NCBI GenBank assembly: GCA_944329385.1
Contig: CALVIE010000007.1
Location: 1-32,609 of the forward strand
Direction: 5' to 3'
Length of the DNA stretch: 32,609 nt
DNA from: an uncultured Bacilli bacterium
Lineage (GTDB): Bacteria; Bacillota_I; Bacilli_A; RF39; UBA660
Both the position numbers and the translations under genes were made by a program. The first letter of the stretch is position 1. The number at the start of each line of letters is the position of its first letter. Shown piece by piece: positions 1 to 7,740 of this stretch. The notes under the pieces are model-generated. The model was not told the origin of the DNA and made no database searches. It saw only the letters and a list, made by a program, of their open reading frames with translations.

Positions 1-2
1 AA

Positions 3-38
3 ATGGAAGAAATAAAAAAAGAGAAAGAAAAAAACTGA
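3..38 (+). CDS. Possible C-terminal fragment of a gene entering from the left
   Basis: The frame starting at base 3 reads a short charged peptide rich in Glu and Lys (EEIKKEKEKN) and ends in TGA at 36-38. That composition is common for the tail of a coiled-coil or cytosolic protein, but only about 11 codons are visible and the local sequence is purine-rich by chance too. The stop lies 38 bases before the left arm of the large inverted repeat. No function can be given. Confidence 0.2.
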   Translation: MEEIKKEKEKN

Positions 39-75
39 GTAAGGTTATATATAGAGTGTAACTTTATTTAGCAAG

Positions 76-167
76 AGTTCGGAAAATACCCAAGCCATCA
101 ACCAACACGGCAATTTAAAATACCCCTAGAGGTCCTCTAGGGTTTCGTTTGCGTTGTAGTGCCACGC
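76..167 (+). repeat. Left arm of the 92-bp inverted repeat
   Basis: Identical in reverse complement to 751-842. Identity stops abruptly at both ends: the flanks beyond 76 and 842 do not match, and neither do the bases just inside. I see no obvious target-site duplication next to the two outer ends. Confidence 0.95.
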
Positions 168-750
168 GTGTTCTTGTTTTTCCTTAATTATCATTAATTA
201 TATAAATCAGAAAATTAAGGAAAAATTTTGAACACGATTTGTATTGAATTTTCCAAAAATATTTTCTATATATTTTAATAATGATTTTTTTGGAAAATTA
301 AAAGTTTAAGTTTTTTCATATAAATAAAAAAAAGAGAAACTTAAACTTTTCAATACAAATAAAACTTTACAACTAGTGAAAAATTATAGGTTTAACACTA
401 ATTTGAAGTGCGGTAATAAAAATGCTTTTTTATTTTATAAAATAAATAATGATTTGCATTTTTATTTTGTCGCACTTTATTAGTGTTTATGTAATTATAA
501 TATACAGCTTATATAATTATTTTTGCACTTTTTCCTTATAATTTAAAAAGAGAAAGTGCAAATTGTAATTAGATTATAATAATTCAATTTTTCATAGAGG
601 CTGTAATGAAATAATAAATAAAATAATAACGTCTATCATTACAGCCTCAGCAAGTTTATTAATTACATAAAAAACTTAATAGTTGGTAAATTTTAATTAC
701 TCAAATGTTATAAATAATTAATAAAATAAACTTGCACTAGTTTCAAGTTT

Positions 751-842
751 GCGTGGCACTACAACGCAAACGAAACCCTAGAGGACCTCTAGGGGTATTT
801 TAAATTGCCGTGTTGGTTGATGGCTTGGGTATTTTCCGAACT
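751..842 (-). repeat. Right arm of the 92-bp inverted repeat
   Basis: Exact reverse complement of 76-167, including the internal 19-bp palindrome (about 776-794). It ends nine bases before the oligo-A run that forms the terminator of the neighbouring minus-strand gene. Confidence 0.95.
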
Positions 843-871
843 AGTATATCAAAAAAAGCTAATAATATTAA
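843..871 (-). promoter_or_regulatory. Candidate extended -10 promoter firing into the inverted-repeat element
   Basis: On the minus strand a TGATATACT (extended -10, TATACT at 843-848) stands 17 bases after TTAATA (866-871, four of six consensus positions). A start about seven bases downstream would fall near 836, on the G pair at the beginning of the right arm, so a transcript would run through the whole folded element. The site overlaps the terminator of the upstream gene. The -35 match is weak. Confidence 0.4.
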
Positions 872-879
872 ATATTAGC
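851..879 (-). terminator. Rho-independent terminator of the 875-1678 gene
   Basis: On the minus strand GCTAATA (from 879) pairs with TATTAGC (to 858) around an eight-base loop and is followed by seven T residues (857-851). The stem includes the TAA stop codon of the gene. Confidence 0.8.
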
Positions 880-1678
880 CATTTTGAGTATTATGAACAT
901 CACAATCTTGTAATAATTTAAACTTAGAATCTTTTAATCCATAAATTCGGTAACAACTATCAAAAGTCGGAACATCAATTATTTCGTTAGCCACAATAAC
1001 TTCATATTTCCCATCACTCATCATATCTAAAGAATCAATCATTGTAAATGAACTTAAACCTTCTTTACTTTCAACAACTTCAACTTTACCATTATCAACA
1101 ATAAATAAATATGCGATCATATCATAATCAGTAACTTCGTAAGAAAAATTAGTAATAGTATATAAAGTTTCCTCTTTTCCATCACCATCATAATCAATAT
1201 CCAGTTTTTTTAAGGAATTTCTATAACTCTGTAAAGCTTCATTATTATCTGTCTGCACCACTTTTTTAATATAAACATCATCTGAATCATCATAACCTTG
1301 AATTCTATTTGCACTAGGTTTAATATCAAGATTATCAGTATATGCAATTCTAAAATCATCAAATTCATATTCATTATAATCATCATCAAAAAAATACCAT
1401 TTATTAGAATTATATTGAATTTTCACGTCTTCAACCTTGTTATCACCATTATAAACCGTAAAATTAAAATTACTTAAATCAGGTACATCTCCTAACTGTT
1501 CAAAATCACCATTAACTTTTTGATAAATTAAAGAATCACCAACTATTAAATAACTATCAGCATTACCATCATGATTCCCTTTAATACTCAAAAAAGCAAC
1601 CACAATATATAATACTAAAATCACAATTAAAACTATAATGTAAACTTTGTTTTTTCTTAATTCTTCTTTTATATTCAC
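875..1678 (-). CDS. Hypothetical single-span membrane protein with FG-GAP/VCBS-like exterior domain
   Basis: A 267-residue protein of unknown role. It has a short charged N-terminus, one hydrophobic helix at about residues 13-32, and an exported acidic domain. A DYDGDGKEE segment near residue 165 resembles the Asp-rich calcium loop of FG-GAP/VCBS beta-propeller repeats, which suggests a calcium-binding surface domain; that is inference. The start is GTG at 1678, because the ATG one base upstream is followed at once by TGA in its own frame; AGGTGAG lies eight bases before the GTG. The gene is monocistronic, with its own promoter (1700-1728) and terminator (851-879), and diverges from the 1789-2337 gene. 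Confidence 0.75.
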   Translation of the reverse strand: MNIKEELRKNKVYIIVLIVILVLYIVVAFLSIKGNHDGNADSYLIVGDSLIYQKVNGDFEQLGDVPDLSNFNFTVYNGDNKVEDVKIQYNSNKWYFFDDDYNEYEFDDFRIAYTDNLDIKPSANRIQGYDDSDDVYIKKVVQTDNNEALQSYRNSLKKLDIDYDGDGKEETLYTITNFSYEVTDYDMIAYLFIVDNGKVEVVESKEGLSSFTMIDSLDMMSDGKYEVIVANEIIDVPTFDSCYRIYGLKDSKFKLLQDCDVHNTQNG

Positions 1679-1699
1679 ATTAACTCACCTACTATTATA

Positions 1700-1728
1700 A
1701 TTATATCTATTTTTTTTAAATACTTCAA
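1700..1728 (-). promoter_or_regulatory. Promoter of the 875-1678 gene
   Basis: On the minus strand TTGAAG (1728-1723) and a perfect TATAAT (1705-1700) are separated by 17 bases. The -35 box lies back to back with the -35 of the divergent plus-strand promoter, 10 bases apart, so one bound regulator could affect both genes. Confidence 0.7.
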
Positions 1729-1738
1729 TTATATTTTA

Positions 1739-1767
1739 TTGATAAAAAAAATTTTTACTGATATAAT
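1739..1767 (+). promoter_or_regulatory. Promoter of the 1789-2337 gene with extended -10
   Basis: TTGATA (1739-1744), a 17-base spacer, and TATAAT (1762-1767) preceded by TG-n, giving an extended -10. The expected start near 1774 leaves about 15 bases of leader with GGAGG at 1779-1783. That rules out the in-frame ATG at 1777 and favours the ATG at 1789. Confidence 0.8.
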
Positions 1768-1788
1768 TTAAATAGGATGGAGGTAAAC

Positions 1789-2337
1789 ATGGAAGATGAA
1801 AATAAAATTAAACAAAAAATACATATAATAATTGCCATTATTGCAGTAATTATTATTATAATTATAGGCATAATAATATTTATAAATATTCAACAAAAAA
1901 TAAACAATGATAGATTTACTTCTTACATAAAAAATAACAATTATAAAAAAGATAATACTGGCATTTACACAAAGCAAAATGACCAAACCACATATAAAGC
2001 TATATATGACACTTATCTTCTTTTCAAAGAAACTTCTTCATCAACAAACACTAGCTTCACAAGCATTGCTACCGGTTACCAAAAAGATGGAACAATTGAA
2101 GTTAAATATAAAGAAGAAGGATATAATCAAAATGACGAAATTAGTACACTGTATCAAAAAGGAACATATAAAAATGGCGAATTCACGTGCAAAATTATAA
2201 ATAATAATGGCCTTAAAACCCAATGCCCAACAATGAAAGAAAAAGCCCAAGAATTTGAAAATGAAGTCAAAAGAATTCTTAAAGATAATAATATTAAAGT
2301 CAATTATATAACTCTAAAAGATAAAAATTCAAAATAA
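1789..2337 (+). CDS. Hypothetical single-span membrane protein
   Basis: A 182-residue protein of unknown function. After a charged N-terminus comes one very Ile-rich helix (about residues 13-35), then a Lys/Asn-rich exterior domain of about 145 residues with two Cys (in FTCKI and KTQCP) that could form a disulfide. The layout is that of a small membrane-anchored extracellular protein. The ATG at 1789 is chosen over 1777 because GGAGG at 1779-1783 sits at normal spacing and the promoter start would leave almost no leader for 1777. The gene stands alone and ends in a strong terminator. Confidence 0.75.
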   Translation: MEDENKIKQKIHIIIAIIAVIIIIIIGIIIFINIQQKINNDRFTSYIKNNNYKKDNTGIYTKQNDQTTYKAIYDTYLLFKETSSSTNTSFTSIATGYQKDGTIEVKYKEEGYNQNDEISTLYQKGTYKNGEFTCKIINNNGLKTQCPTMKEKAQEFENEVKRILKDNNIKVNYITLKDKNSK

Positions 2338-2355
2338 TTTAACAACAACCACAAC

Positions 2356-2387
2356 AAAAGCGACGGAATTAAACCGTCGCTTTTTTA
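2356..2387. terminator. Convergent terminator between the 1789-2337 gene and the T4SS block
   Basis: The stem AAAAGCGACGG (2356-2366) pairs with CCGTCGCTTTT (2374-2384) around seven bases, with a run of T on the plus strand to 2386. It ends the plus-strand gene and overlaps the TAA stop of the minus-strand gene at 2385. In the minus direction the U-tract is shorter (TTTTGTTGTGG), so it is probably weaker there. Confidence 0.85.
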
Positions 2388-4532
2388 TGATAAAATACTT
2401 TGTCCTAAATTTGTTGCACTTGAAACTCTCTTTCCAGCCCATTCCATATGCCAACCATTAGTTCCAGGATTTGAACCATAAGTTTGATAAAAAGCTACAT
2501 GTGACACTTCAAATTCCAAAACATTTTGACCATTATTATGGCCCCATTCATTAGCACCAGAATCACTTTCATTTTTTATATCAGCAATAATAGCCGGTAT
2601 TTTAGTACCATCATCTAAGAAGAAATCGACTTTATCACCAACATTACCAAATTTCTTAGTACAAGCAACAAGATATCGACCATCTATTACTGCAATTCCA
2701 TCATCCCACTCAGCTCCAGATGATGCCCATATATCATATACTCTACCTTGGTCATAAACCCAGTCCCAATCATTATAAACTGTAACTGTAAATCCGCCAC
2801 CGCCATATTCTTCAGGAATAATAATATCACCAGAAGTTTCACAATAATCCGCAGACCCACCAGTTGACGTACCTGCTTGTCCTTGCAATACATCAGTAGC
2901 ATACATGACCCTATAAGTCTCTACGACCCAGCCACTATAATTATCATCAAGTGTGTTACCGCTAACACCACCTGGATCAATTATCGTAACTTGACCATCA
3001 CTAACAGTATCCACTGCAACCCAGTGTTGTGCACTCGCATTATGACGAATATTTAATAAAATAAACTTTTGATATTTCCCCTCAGCCGGCGTCGATAATT
3101 CTTGAGATAAAACATTCGCTAGCGTTTGTGTATCACTTATGTTAACCGTATGCCTACCAGACAACACAACATTAGGTGCTATACTTTGATAACCACTCCA
3201 AGTAAACGCACCACCACTAACAAATCCACCATTTTGATTCAATGTTGTAACCAAAGCCCCAGGATTAAAACTACTATATCCACTAGGCAAATTCGTAATT
3301 TGTGTGCCAGATCTAGCAATTTGAATAGCCAAAGAAGTAACAAGACATCCAATGGCAGCCATATTTCTACCGCCACCTAATGAAATAGAACCCCATTCAG
3401 GATCAGCTTGTTTCCAAGTAGTATAAGCACCAGAAGCAGATGGATTAACAATACAATTATCCGCTAGACCTCCACCACTACTATCACGTAAATCTTCAGC
3501 TAAACCAACAATTTGTTCAGCCACAATATCTTTCTTTTCTTGATATTGCTCCTTACCTTCATCTGTACTTAAATCTGGATTTTGAACATGTTTATAAGTT
3601 CCCCCAATAAATCCTAAACCACAAATCTTATCCATGGTATAAAATCTACTCAGTCGAGTAGCCATAGCCGCATCTTGAGTGCTAAATCCGTCTAAATTGC
3701 TAAAGTCATGAGTAAGCTCTAATGGATCACCAGCAAAAAAATCATCCATTCCAGTCGCACTAATTGCTACATCCGCAACATTCCTAATCGTACAAAAAAT
3801 ACCATTATATGCAATAGAAATAAAATTCGTAATTGGATTACTTCTATCTATCAAATTTCCAACTAATCCTTCACCAGCTAAAGCTTCTTTATATTTATCA
3901 TCACTATAGCTTCCAATCCAACCGCTAGAATCAAGCATAACAATAGTTGCTGCCGTTAATAAATCAATTGATTGTGGTTTCTTTATTTCTGATTCCAAAT
4001 TTACATCAGTTGAATGTTCCCATTCATCAACATACATATCAATAACCTTATTTAAGACACAATTTTCATCTAAGCGTTGTTCAGTATGTGCATCTTCCCC
4101 TTCACCAACCAACACCTCGACTAAACATCCAATACTAGCCAAAACTGTTTTCCACATATACTGTGCCATACTCGTCGCACTACCAACAACTTTATCAAAC
4201 GATTCAGCTATCTCAGTCCATGTACTTCTAAATTCATCCTCACTAAAATTCTCATCATAAGAATCTTCAATATAATCTGTAAGCGTTCCTCTATGAACTA
4301 AAGTCGCATATAAAGCAGCTTCATCTGTTTGTTTTGGAAAAACCTCATGAATTATTTCTATCTTCCTAAGTAATTGTTGTTCTTTTTTATTGCCACTAGT
4401 TTCATCTTTTAAATAATCACCACGATTAATGGCAAATATCGGTCCTAAATTAACAAATAAAATCAATAAAATTAAACCCAAAAAAGAAAATAACTTAAAT
4501 CTTTTTTTTAATTTACTTTTCCTTTCCTTCAT
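2385..4532 (-). CDS. Large secreted or anchored protein with C39-like cysteine peptidase domain
   Basis: A 715-residue protein at the end of the T4SS-like segment. A basic N-terminus and hydrophobic stretch (about 12-34) act as signal peptide or anchor. Residues 60-350 are helical and not recognised. Residues about 370-545 resemble a C39-type papain-fold peptidase: WKQADPEWG, then GCLVTSLA with likely nucleophile Cys396, then HWVAVD with His503, then IIDPGG supplying Asp519. Residues about 590-705 (GNVGDKVDFFLDDGT, later EWGHNNGQ) recall the beta-barrel domains found at the ends of phage and conjugative-element lysins. In Gram-positive T4SS loci such multidomain enzymes open the cell wall (VirB1 role), so wall remodelling or peptide cleavage is the best guess. 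GGTGG precedes the ATG. It is downstream of a lipoprotein gene and transcribed with it. Confidence 0.75.
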   Translation of the reverse strand: MKERKSKLKKRFKLFSFLGLILLILFVNLGPIFAINRGDYLKDETSGNKKEQQLLRKIEIIHEVFPKQTDEAALYATLVHRGTLTDYIEDSYDENFSEDEFRSTWTEIAESFDKVVGSATSMAQYMWKTVLASIGCLVEVLVGEGEDAHTEQRLDENCVLNKVIDMYVDEWEHSTDVNLESEIKKPQSIDLLTAATIVMLDSSGWIGSYSDDKYKEALAGEGLVGNLIDRSNPITNFISIAYNGIFCTIRNVADVAISATGMDDFFAGDPLELTHDFSNLDGFSTQDAAMATRLSRFYTMDKICGLGFIGGTYKHVQNPDLSTDEGKEQYQEKKDIVAEQIVGLAEDLRDSSGGGLADNCIVNPSASGAYTTWKQADPEWGSISLGGGRNMAAIGCLVTSLAIQIARSGTQITNLPSGYSSFNPGALVTTLNQNGGFVSGGAFTWSGYQSIAPNVVLSGRHTVNISDTQTLANVLSQELSTPAEGKYQKFILLNIRHNASAQHWVAVDTVSDGQVTIIDPGGVSGNTLDDNYSGWVVETYRVMYATDVLQGQAGTSTGGSADYCETSGDIIIPEEYGGGGFTVTVYNDWDWVYDQGRVYDIWASSGAEWDDGIAVIDGRYLVACTKKFGNVGDKVDFFLDDGTKIPAIIADIKNESDSGANEWGHNNGQNVLEFEVSHVAFYQTYGSNPGTNGWHMEWAGKRVSSATNLGQSILS

Positions 4533-4548
4533 CTAAACACCACCCAAT

Positions 4549-5223
4549 TTAAAAATTATTATTCTTTTTTGTTTTAAACTTTACTAATATAAAAAATATA
4601 AAAATCACTAACAAAATAAAAACTATCACAAATATCAATGTTAAAAAACTATCATTTTCCTTTATTACATTCTCAGCTTTAACCGCCTTTTGAATTGTAA
4701 GCTTAATTGGTTTTTCATAATAATTTGAAATATCAATAAACCAATTATAAACTTTACCAGATACACTATCTGCATTATTGTCAGTTACTTTCATATCTGT
4801 TTTAATACTAATTTTTACATTATCAACCTGAAAATTATCCTCTAGCATATTTATACACCTAAATGTATCACTAGTGGCAAGATTAATTTGTTTATCATCA
4901 CTACTTAAAAAAACATTCTCATAACATTTACTTAAAAACATACTTTGAGTAAAATGACTATAATCATGAACATAATCATAAGAAAGAAAATAATTACTAT
5001 TATCTTCATTTAAAGACACCTTATAAATAGCATCTAAATCTGAACCTGGATATACATAATGATTATTTGTTAAATATGGTTCTAAAGCCGATCTATCAGT
5101 TTCAGCTTTCTTAAAATCGACTGTAACATTTTCCACAATATTATCTTCATTAATTTCCAAATTATATTCCGCACTACATCCAGTCAACAAAAATACTAAA
5201 AATAACAATAAAATTCTTTTCAT
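4549..5223 (-). CDS. Membrane-anchored lipoprotein, T4SS locus
   Basis: A 224-residue lipoprotein. It begins MKRILLLFLVFL and has a lipobox LTGC, so the Cys near residue 16 should be lipidated and held on the outer membrane face. A beta-rich exterior domain follows and a second hydrophobic helix lies near the C-terminus (FLTLIFVIVFILLVIFIFFI), then a Lys/Asn-rich tail. The N-terminal portion (YNLEINEDN, then VTVDFKK) is typical of small lipoproteins of unknown role. A longer reading from TTG at 5241 would overlap the upstream stop; the ATG at 5223 has AGGTG five bases before it and puts the signal peptide at the N-terminus. It lies between two wall-active enzymes, so a tethering or scaffold role is possible. 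Confidence 0.75.
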   Translation of the reverse strand: MKRILLLFLVFLLTGCSAEYNLEINEDNIVENVTVDFKKAETDRSALEPYLTNNHYVYPGSDLDAIYKVSLNEDNSNYFLSYDYVHDYSHFTQSMFLSKCYENVFLSSDDKQINLATSDTFRCINMLEDNFQVDNVKISIKTDMKVTDNNADSVSGKVYNWFIDISNYYEKPIKLTIQKAVKAENVIKENDSFLTLIFVIVFILLVIFIFFILVKFKTKKNNNF

Positions 5224-5237
5224 ATATTCACCTAATA

Positions 5238-5933
5238 TCAACCTTTATATCTCCTGTATACCTCAAATCCACCATGATAATCACAGTAATCTTGTAACGA
5301 TTCTTCTTGAACACCATCAATTCCAGATAAACCATACTCAGTCTTTATAGCCGAATGAATTACTGTTCCATTTCCAGAATATATCCCAACATGTCCAATA
5401 TTATTTCCACCATCTAAGATAATATCACCTGCCGAAAGTTCATCAGCCGATGTCACAGTTTCAAACAAATTAGAAGTAGCTAAACTCTTAGTATAATGTG
5501 GAACCTCAACACCTAAAGCCTGGCGATAACAATAAGCTACTAAACCTGAACAATCAAAAGAATCAGGTCCTTCTGCTCCAAATACATAAGGTTTACCTAT
5601 TTGCTGCCTAGCACATTCAACCACTGATGATGCTGAACCACTACTTCCAGAACCATTAAAACTATCAGACAAGGAACCACCACCGAAAATAGTTCCAATT
5701 AACATCTGCGGAATAGCAACAATAGCAAAAAATACAACGAATACAAAAGCAGCCAACGGTCCAGCAATAGAAATTACAATTATTAATGGTGTTTTTAACA
5801 CACCAAGAAATGACTTAACTCCTTCTTCATTTGAATTAGAAGTGACCGACTTTACAGCTTTAGCTGTTTTAACAGCTTTCGCTCCTTTTGAAATAGCACT
5901 CTTTGCTTTTAAAAGCACAACTGGTAAAGCCAT
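5238..5933 (-). CDS. NlpC/P60 peptidoglycan endopeptidase, VirB1-like role
   Basis: A 231-residue protein. An Ala/Lys-rich N-terminus (1-45) precedes a transmembrane segment (about 48-84), then a Gly/Ser linker and an NlpC/P60 domain from about 102. The catalytic Cys128 is in FDCSGLV and His181 in GHVGIY, with His193 in VIHS. The YVFGAEGPDSFDCSG pattern is standard for the family, which cuts D-Glu-diaminopimelate links in stem peptides. In Gram-positive conjugative elements a similar enzyme makes holes in the wall for the T4SS. The topology puts the enzyme outside on a membrane tether. GGAGGTGA precedes the ATG. It follows virB4 by 22 bases. Confidence 0.9.
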   Translation of the reverse strand: MALPVVLLKAKSAISKGAKAVKTAKAVKSVTSNSNEEGVKSFLGVLKTPLIIVISIAGPLAAFVFVVFFAIVAIPQMLIGTIFGGGSLSDSFNGSGSSGSASSVVECARQQIGKPYVFGAEGPDSFDCSGLVAYCYRQALGVEVPHYTKSLATSNLFETVTSADELSAGDIILDGGNNIGHVGIYSGNGTVIHSAIKTEYGLSGIDGVQEESLQDYCDYHGGFEVYRRYKG

Positions 5934-5955
5934 AATGTCACCTCCACTTCAAATA

Positions 5956-7740
5956 CTATAGTCCACCACCAGAACCAAACGAATCTAATTCTTGTTGAGT
6001 AACAACAACATTTATTCGCAAACGTTTACTTCCACATACAAACAAAGCTTCACCTTGATTATATCCTTTAATACTTTCTTTTTCATTATCATTTAAATCA
6101 ATTAATTTAGACAAATCCTCAACGGCCTGCTTTTTTAATCCCATTATTAAATAATAAGAAGCATTATCAAAAATTGCCTTACCTTGAGTAATTACACTAG
6201 GATCACTAAAATCAGTAGGTTGTTGTGTAATTATAATAGTTCCCGTATTATACTTACGAGCACGTCTTTGAATTTGCGCTAAGAAATCCGCTCCCAAAGT
6301 ATTATTACCTGACAAAAGCACATGAGCCTCATCAACCGTAAGTATTGTATTAATACTAGAATCCAAAGTTAAACTCCATGCATACTTAAGTACATTAAAG
6401 AATAAAGCATTTCTAATATTCTCATCAGCATTCATTAACTCTCTAATATTAAACACAATAAAATTACTTTTTGGAGTTATCGTAGTAGTTCCATCAAAAT
6501 AGAACCTTAATTCCCTAATTAATGGACGTAATTTTAACTCTAATTGTTCCAAAATATCTCTTTCTTTACTTTGCTCAGGCATTGCTGTAATCTTTCCTCT
6601 AACTGTTGCATATACATCTTTAAAAGTAGGATAATCTTTAGAGGTATAATGTGTAAAATCAACATTAAAGTCAATACCAAAACGCTTATAAGTTTCTTGA
6701 ACCATCTCACTAAAAATATTCAAAACATCTTCAGTAATAGATGGATCATAATATTTCATAAATGCCTTTACTGTTTGCAAAGAACGAGTAAGTACAGCAT
6801 ATCCCATACCCTGTTTAATTTCTTCTTCATCAGCATCCATAATAACTTCAAGCGGATTAATCATACCAAATTCTCCACCTTTACCAAGATCAATAAAATC
6901 ACCGCCATAAAGTCTTGTCATATCTTCAAGTTCACCTTCTGGATCAATTAAAACCATTTTATAACCATTTCTAATATGATTTCTCAAAAGCAATTTAGCT
7001 GCCGTTGATTTACCACTACCAGAAGTACCCAAAATAATCATATTAGCATTATTTCTATTGTGTTCCTTTTGAATCTGATACAAAAATTGATTAAATAATA
7101 TAACACCACCAGAAAAGTCTACACCAAGTAATGTTGAAAGTCCAGGGTCTTTAATACTATCAAATACATACGGATACATTGCTGCAAGTGTTGGTGAAGG
7201 AATTGGAATACCAATTCTTTCTTCAATATCTTGTTTTGGAAATATTGGAAGCATACTTTTTAAAACTTTTTCCTGTTCAAATCTTAAAGGAATAGCTCTC
7301 ATATCCATTGCCTCTAAAAAGTTCTTTACCTGTAATTTTCTTGTCGTAAGTTCATCTTCTGAATCAGCAGTAATCATCAAATGTAATTGAAAATCCCAAA
7401 TTTTAGCCTGCGTCGCAGCTAACTGTTTAATAAATTCTTCCAAAGACTCATAATCTTGACGCAACTTTTCTTGCATAGTTACATCATGTTCTTCCTGATA
7501 ACGAACTTTCATATCTGCTATTTCTTTATTAATCATCTTATTTATTACACTAAAAGGAAGGGGCAAATGTTTAATTACCATTTTAACCCCAGGAATACTA
7601 GTTAAATTAGATAAAAAACCAGGAGCTATCATTTTAGGATAACTAATAGCTGTCAAAATTGTAGAATATTTATCACTAGATACAAAAGAACTTGGTTTAA
7701 ATTCTAAACCTTTTGGAGCAATTTGCGTTCTTATATCCAT
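5956..7740 (-). CDS. virB4: VirB4/TraE-family T4SS ATPase (C-terminal part and motor)
   Basis: A 594-residue ATPase that powers assembly or transport in type IV secretion. Walker A GTSGSGKS is at 238-245, Walker B ILTVDE at 466-471, and RRARKYNTGTIIITQQ beyond it is the usual VirB4 arm with its sensor Gln. Residues 1-230 hold the latter half of the VirB4 N-terminal region (KGLEFKPSSF, MITADSEDE); the first part is encoded by the preceding gene. The stop of that gene overlaps this ATG by one base (TAATG), so translation is probably coupled. It lacks hydrophobic spans and should sit on the cytosolic face with the PrgI-like and VirB6-like proteins. Confidence 0.92.
   Translation of the reverse strand: MDIRTQIAPKGLEFKPSSFVSSDKYSTILTAISYPKMIAPGFLSNLTSIPGVKMVIKHLPLPFSVINKMINKEIADMKVRYQEEHDVTMQEKLRQDYESLEEFIKQLAATQAKIWDFQLHLMITADSEDELTTRKLQVKNFLEAMDMRAIPLRFEQEKVLKSMLPIFPKQDIEERIGIPIPSPTLAAMYPYVFDSIKDPGLSTLLGVDFSGGVILFNQFLYQIQKEHNRNNANMIILGTSGSGKSTAAKLLLRNHIRNGYKMVLIDPEGELEDMTRLYGGDFIDLGKGGEFGMINPLEVIMDADEEEIKQGMGYAVLTRSLQTVKAFMKYYDPSITEDVLNIFSEMVQETYKRFGIDFNVDFTHYTSKDYPTFKDVYATVRGKITAMPEQSKERDILEQLELKLRPLIRELRFYFDGTTTITPKSNFIVFNIRELMNADENIRNALFFNVLKYAWSLTLDSSINTILTVDEAHVLLSGNNTLGADFLAQIQRRARKYNTGTIIITQQPTDFSDPSVITQGKAIFDNASYYLIMGLKKQAVEDLSKLIDLNDNEKESIKGYNQGEALFVCGSKRLRINVVVTQQELDSFGSGGGL

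Larger units (their letters stand above)
76..842. repeat. 767-nt non-coding element with 92-bp perfect terminal inverted repeats and multibranched interior
   Basis: Bases 76-167 are the exact reverse complement of 751-842 (92/92). Each arm has 44 G+C of 92, well above the AT-rich surroundings, and contains a 19-bp palindrome CCCTAGAGG-T-CCTCTAGGG. The 583 bases between hold no credible ORF but are almost wholly self-complementary. Helix A pairs 168-173 with 230-235 and 177-189 with 214-226. A three-way junction B pairs 237-248 with 349-360 around hairpins 249-259/287-297 and 300-313/337-350. A closing arm pairs 362-367 with 745-750 and 371-378 with 735-742, and encloses hairpins C (394-487), D (522-531/553-562), E (597-609/636-648) and F (650-660/725-735). 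Linkers at the first junction are zero or one base. This could be a large structured RNA, a DNA-hairpin element, a MITE-like element or an invertible segment; I recognise no known family. Confidence 0.9.

Noticed and set aside
76-842. CRISPR array or tRNA/rRNA in the left-hand structured element
   Set aside because: No regularly spaced direct repeats and no tRNA or rRNA signature; the symmetry is inverted, not tandem.
875-1678. A lipoprotein or LPxTG protein
   Set aside because: There is no Cys lipobox after the N-terminal helix and no sorting signal; a simple signal-anchor fits better.
1768-1986. Minus-strand frame opposite the 1789-2337 gene
   Set aside because: It is the complement of the Ile-rich helix region with no ribosome-binding site; an overlap artefact.
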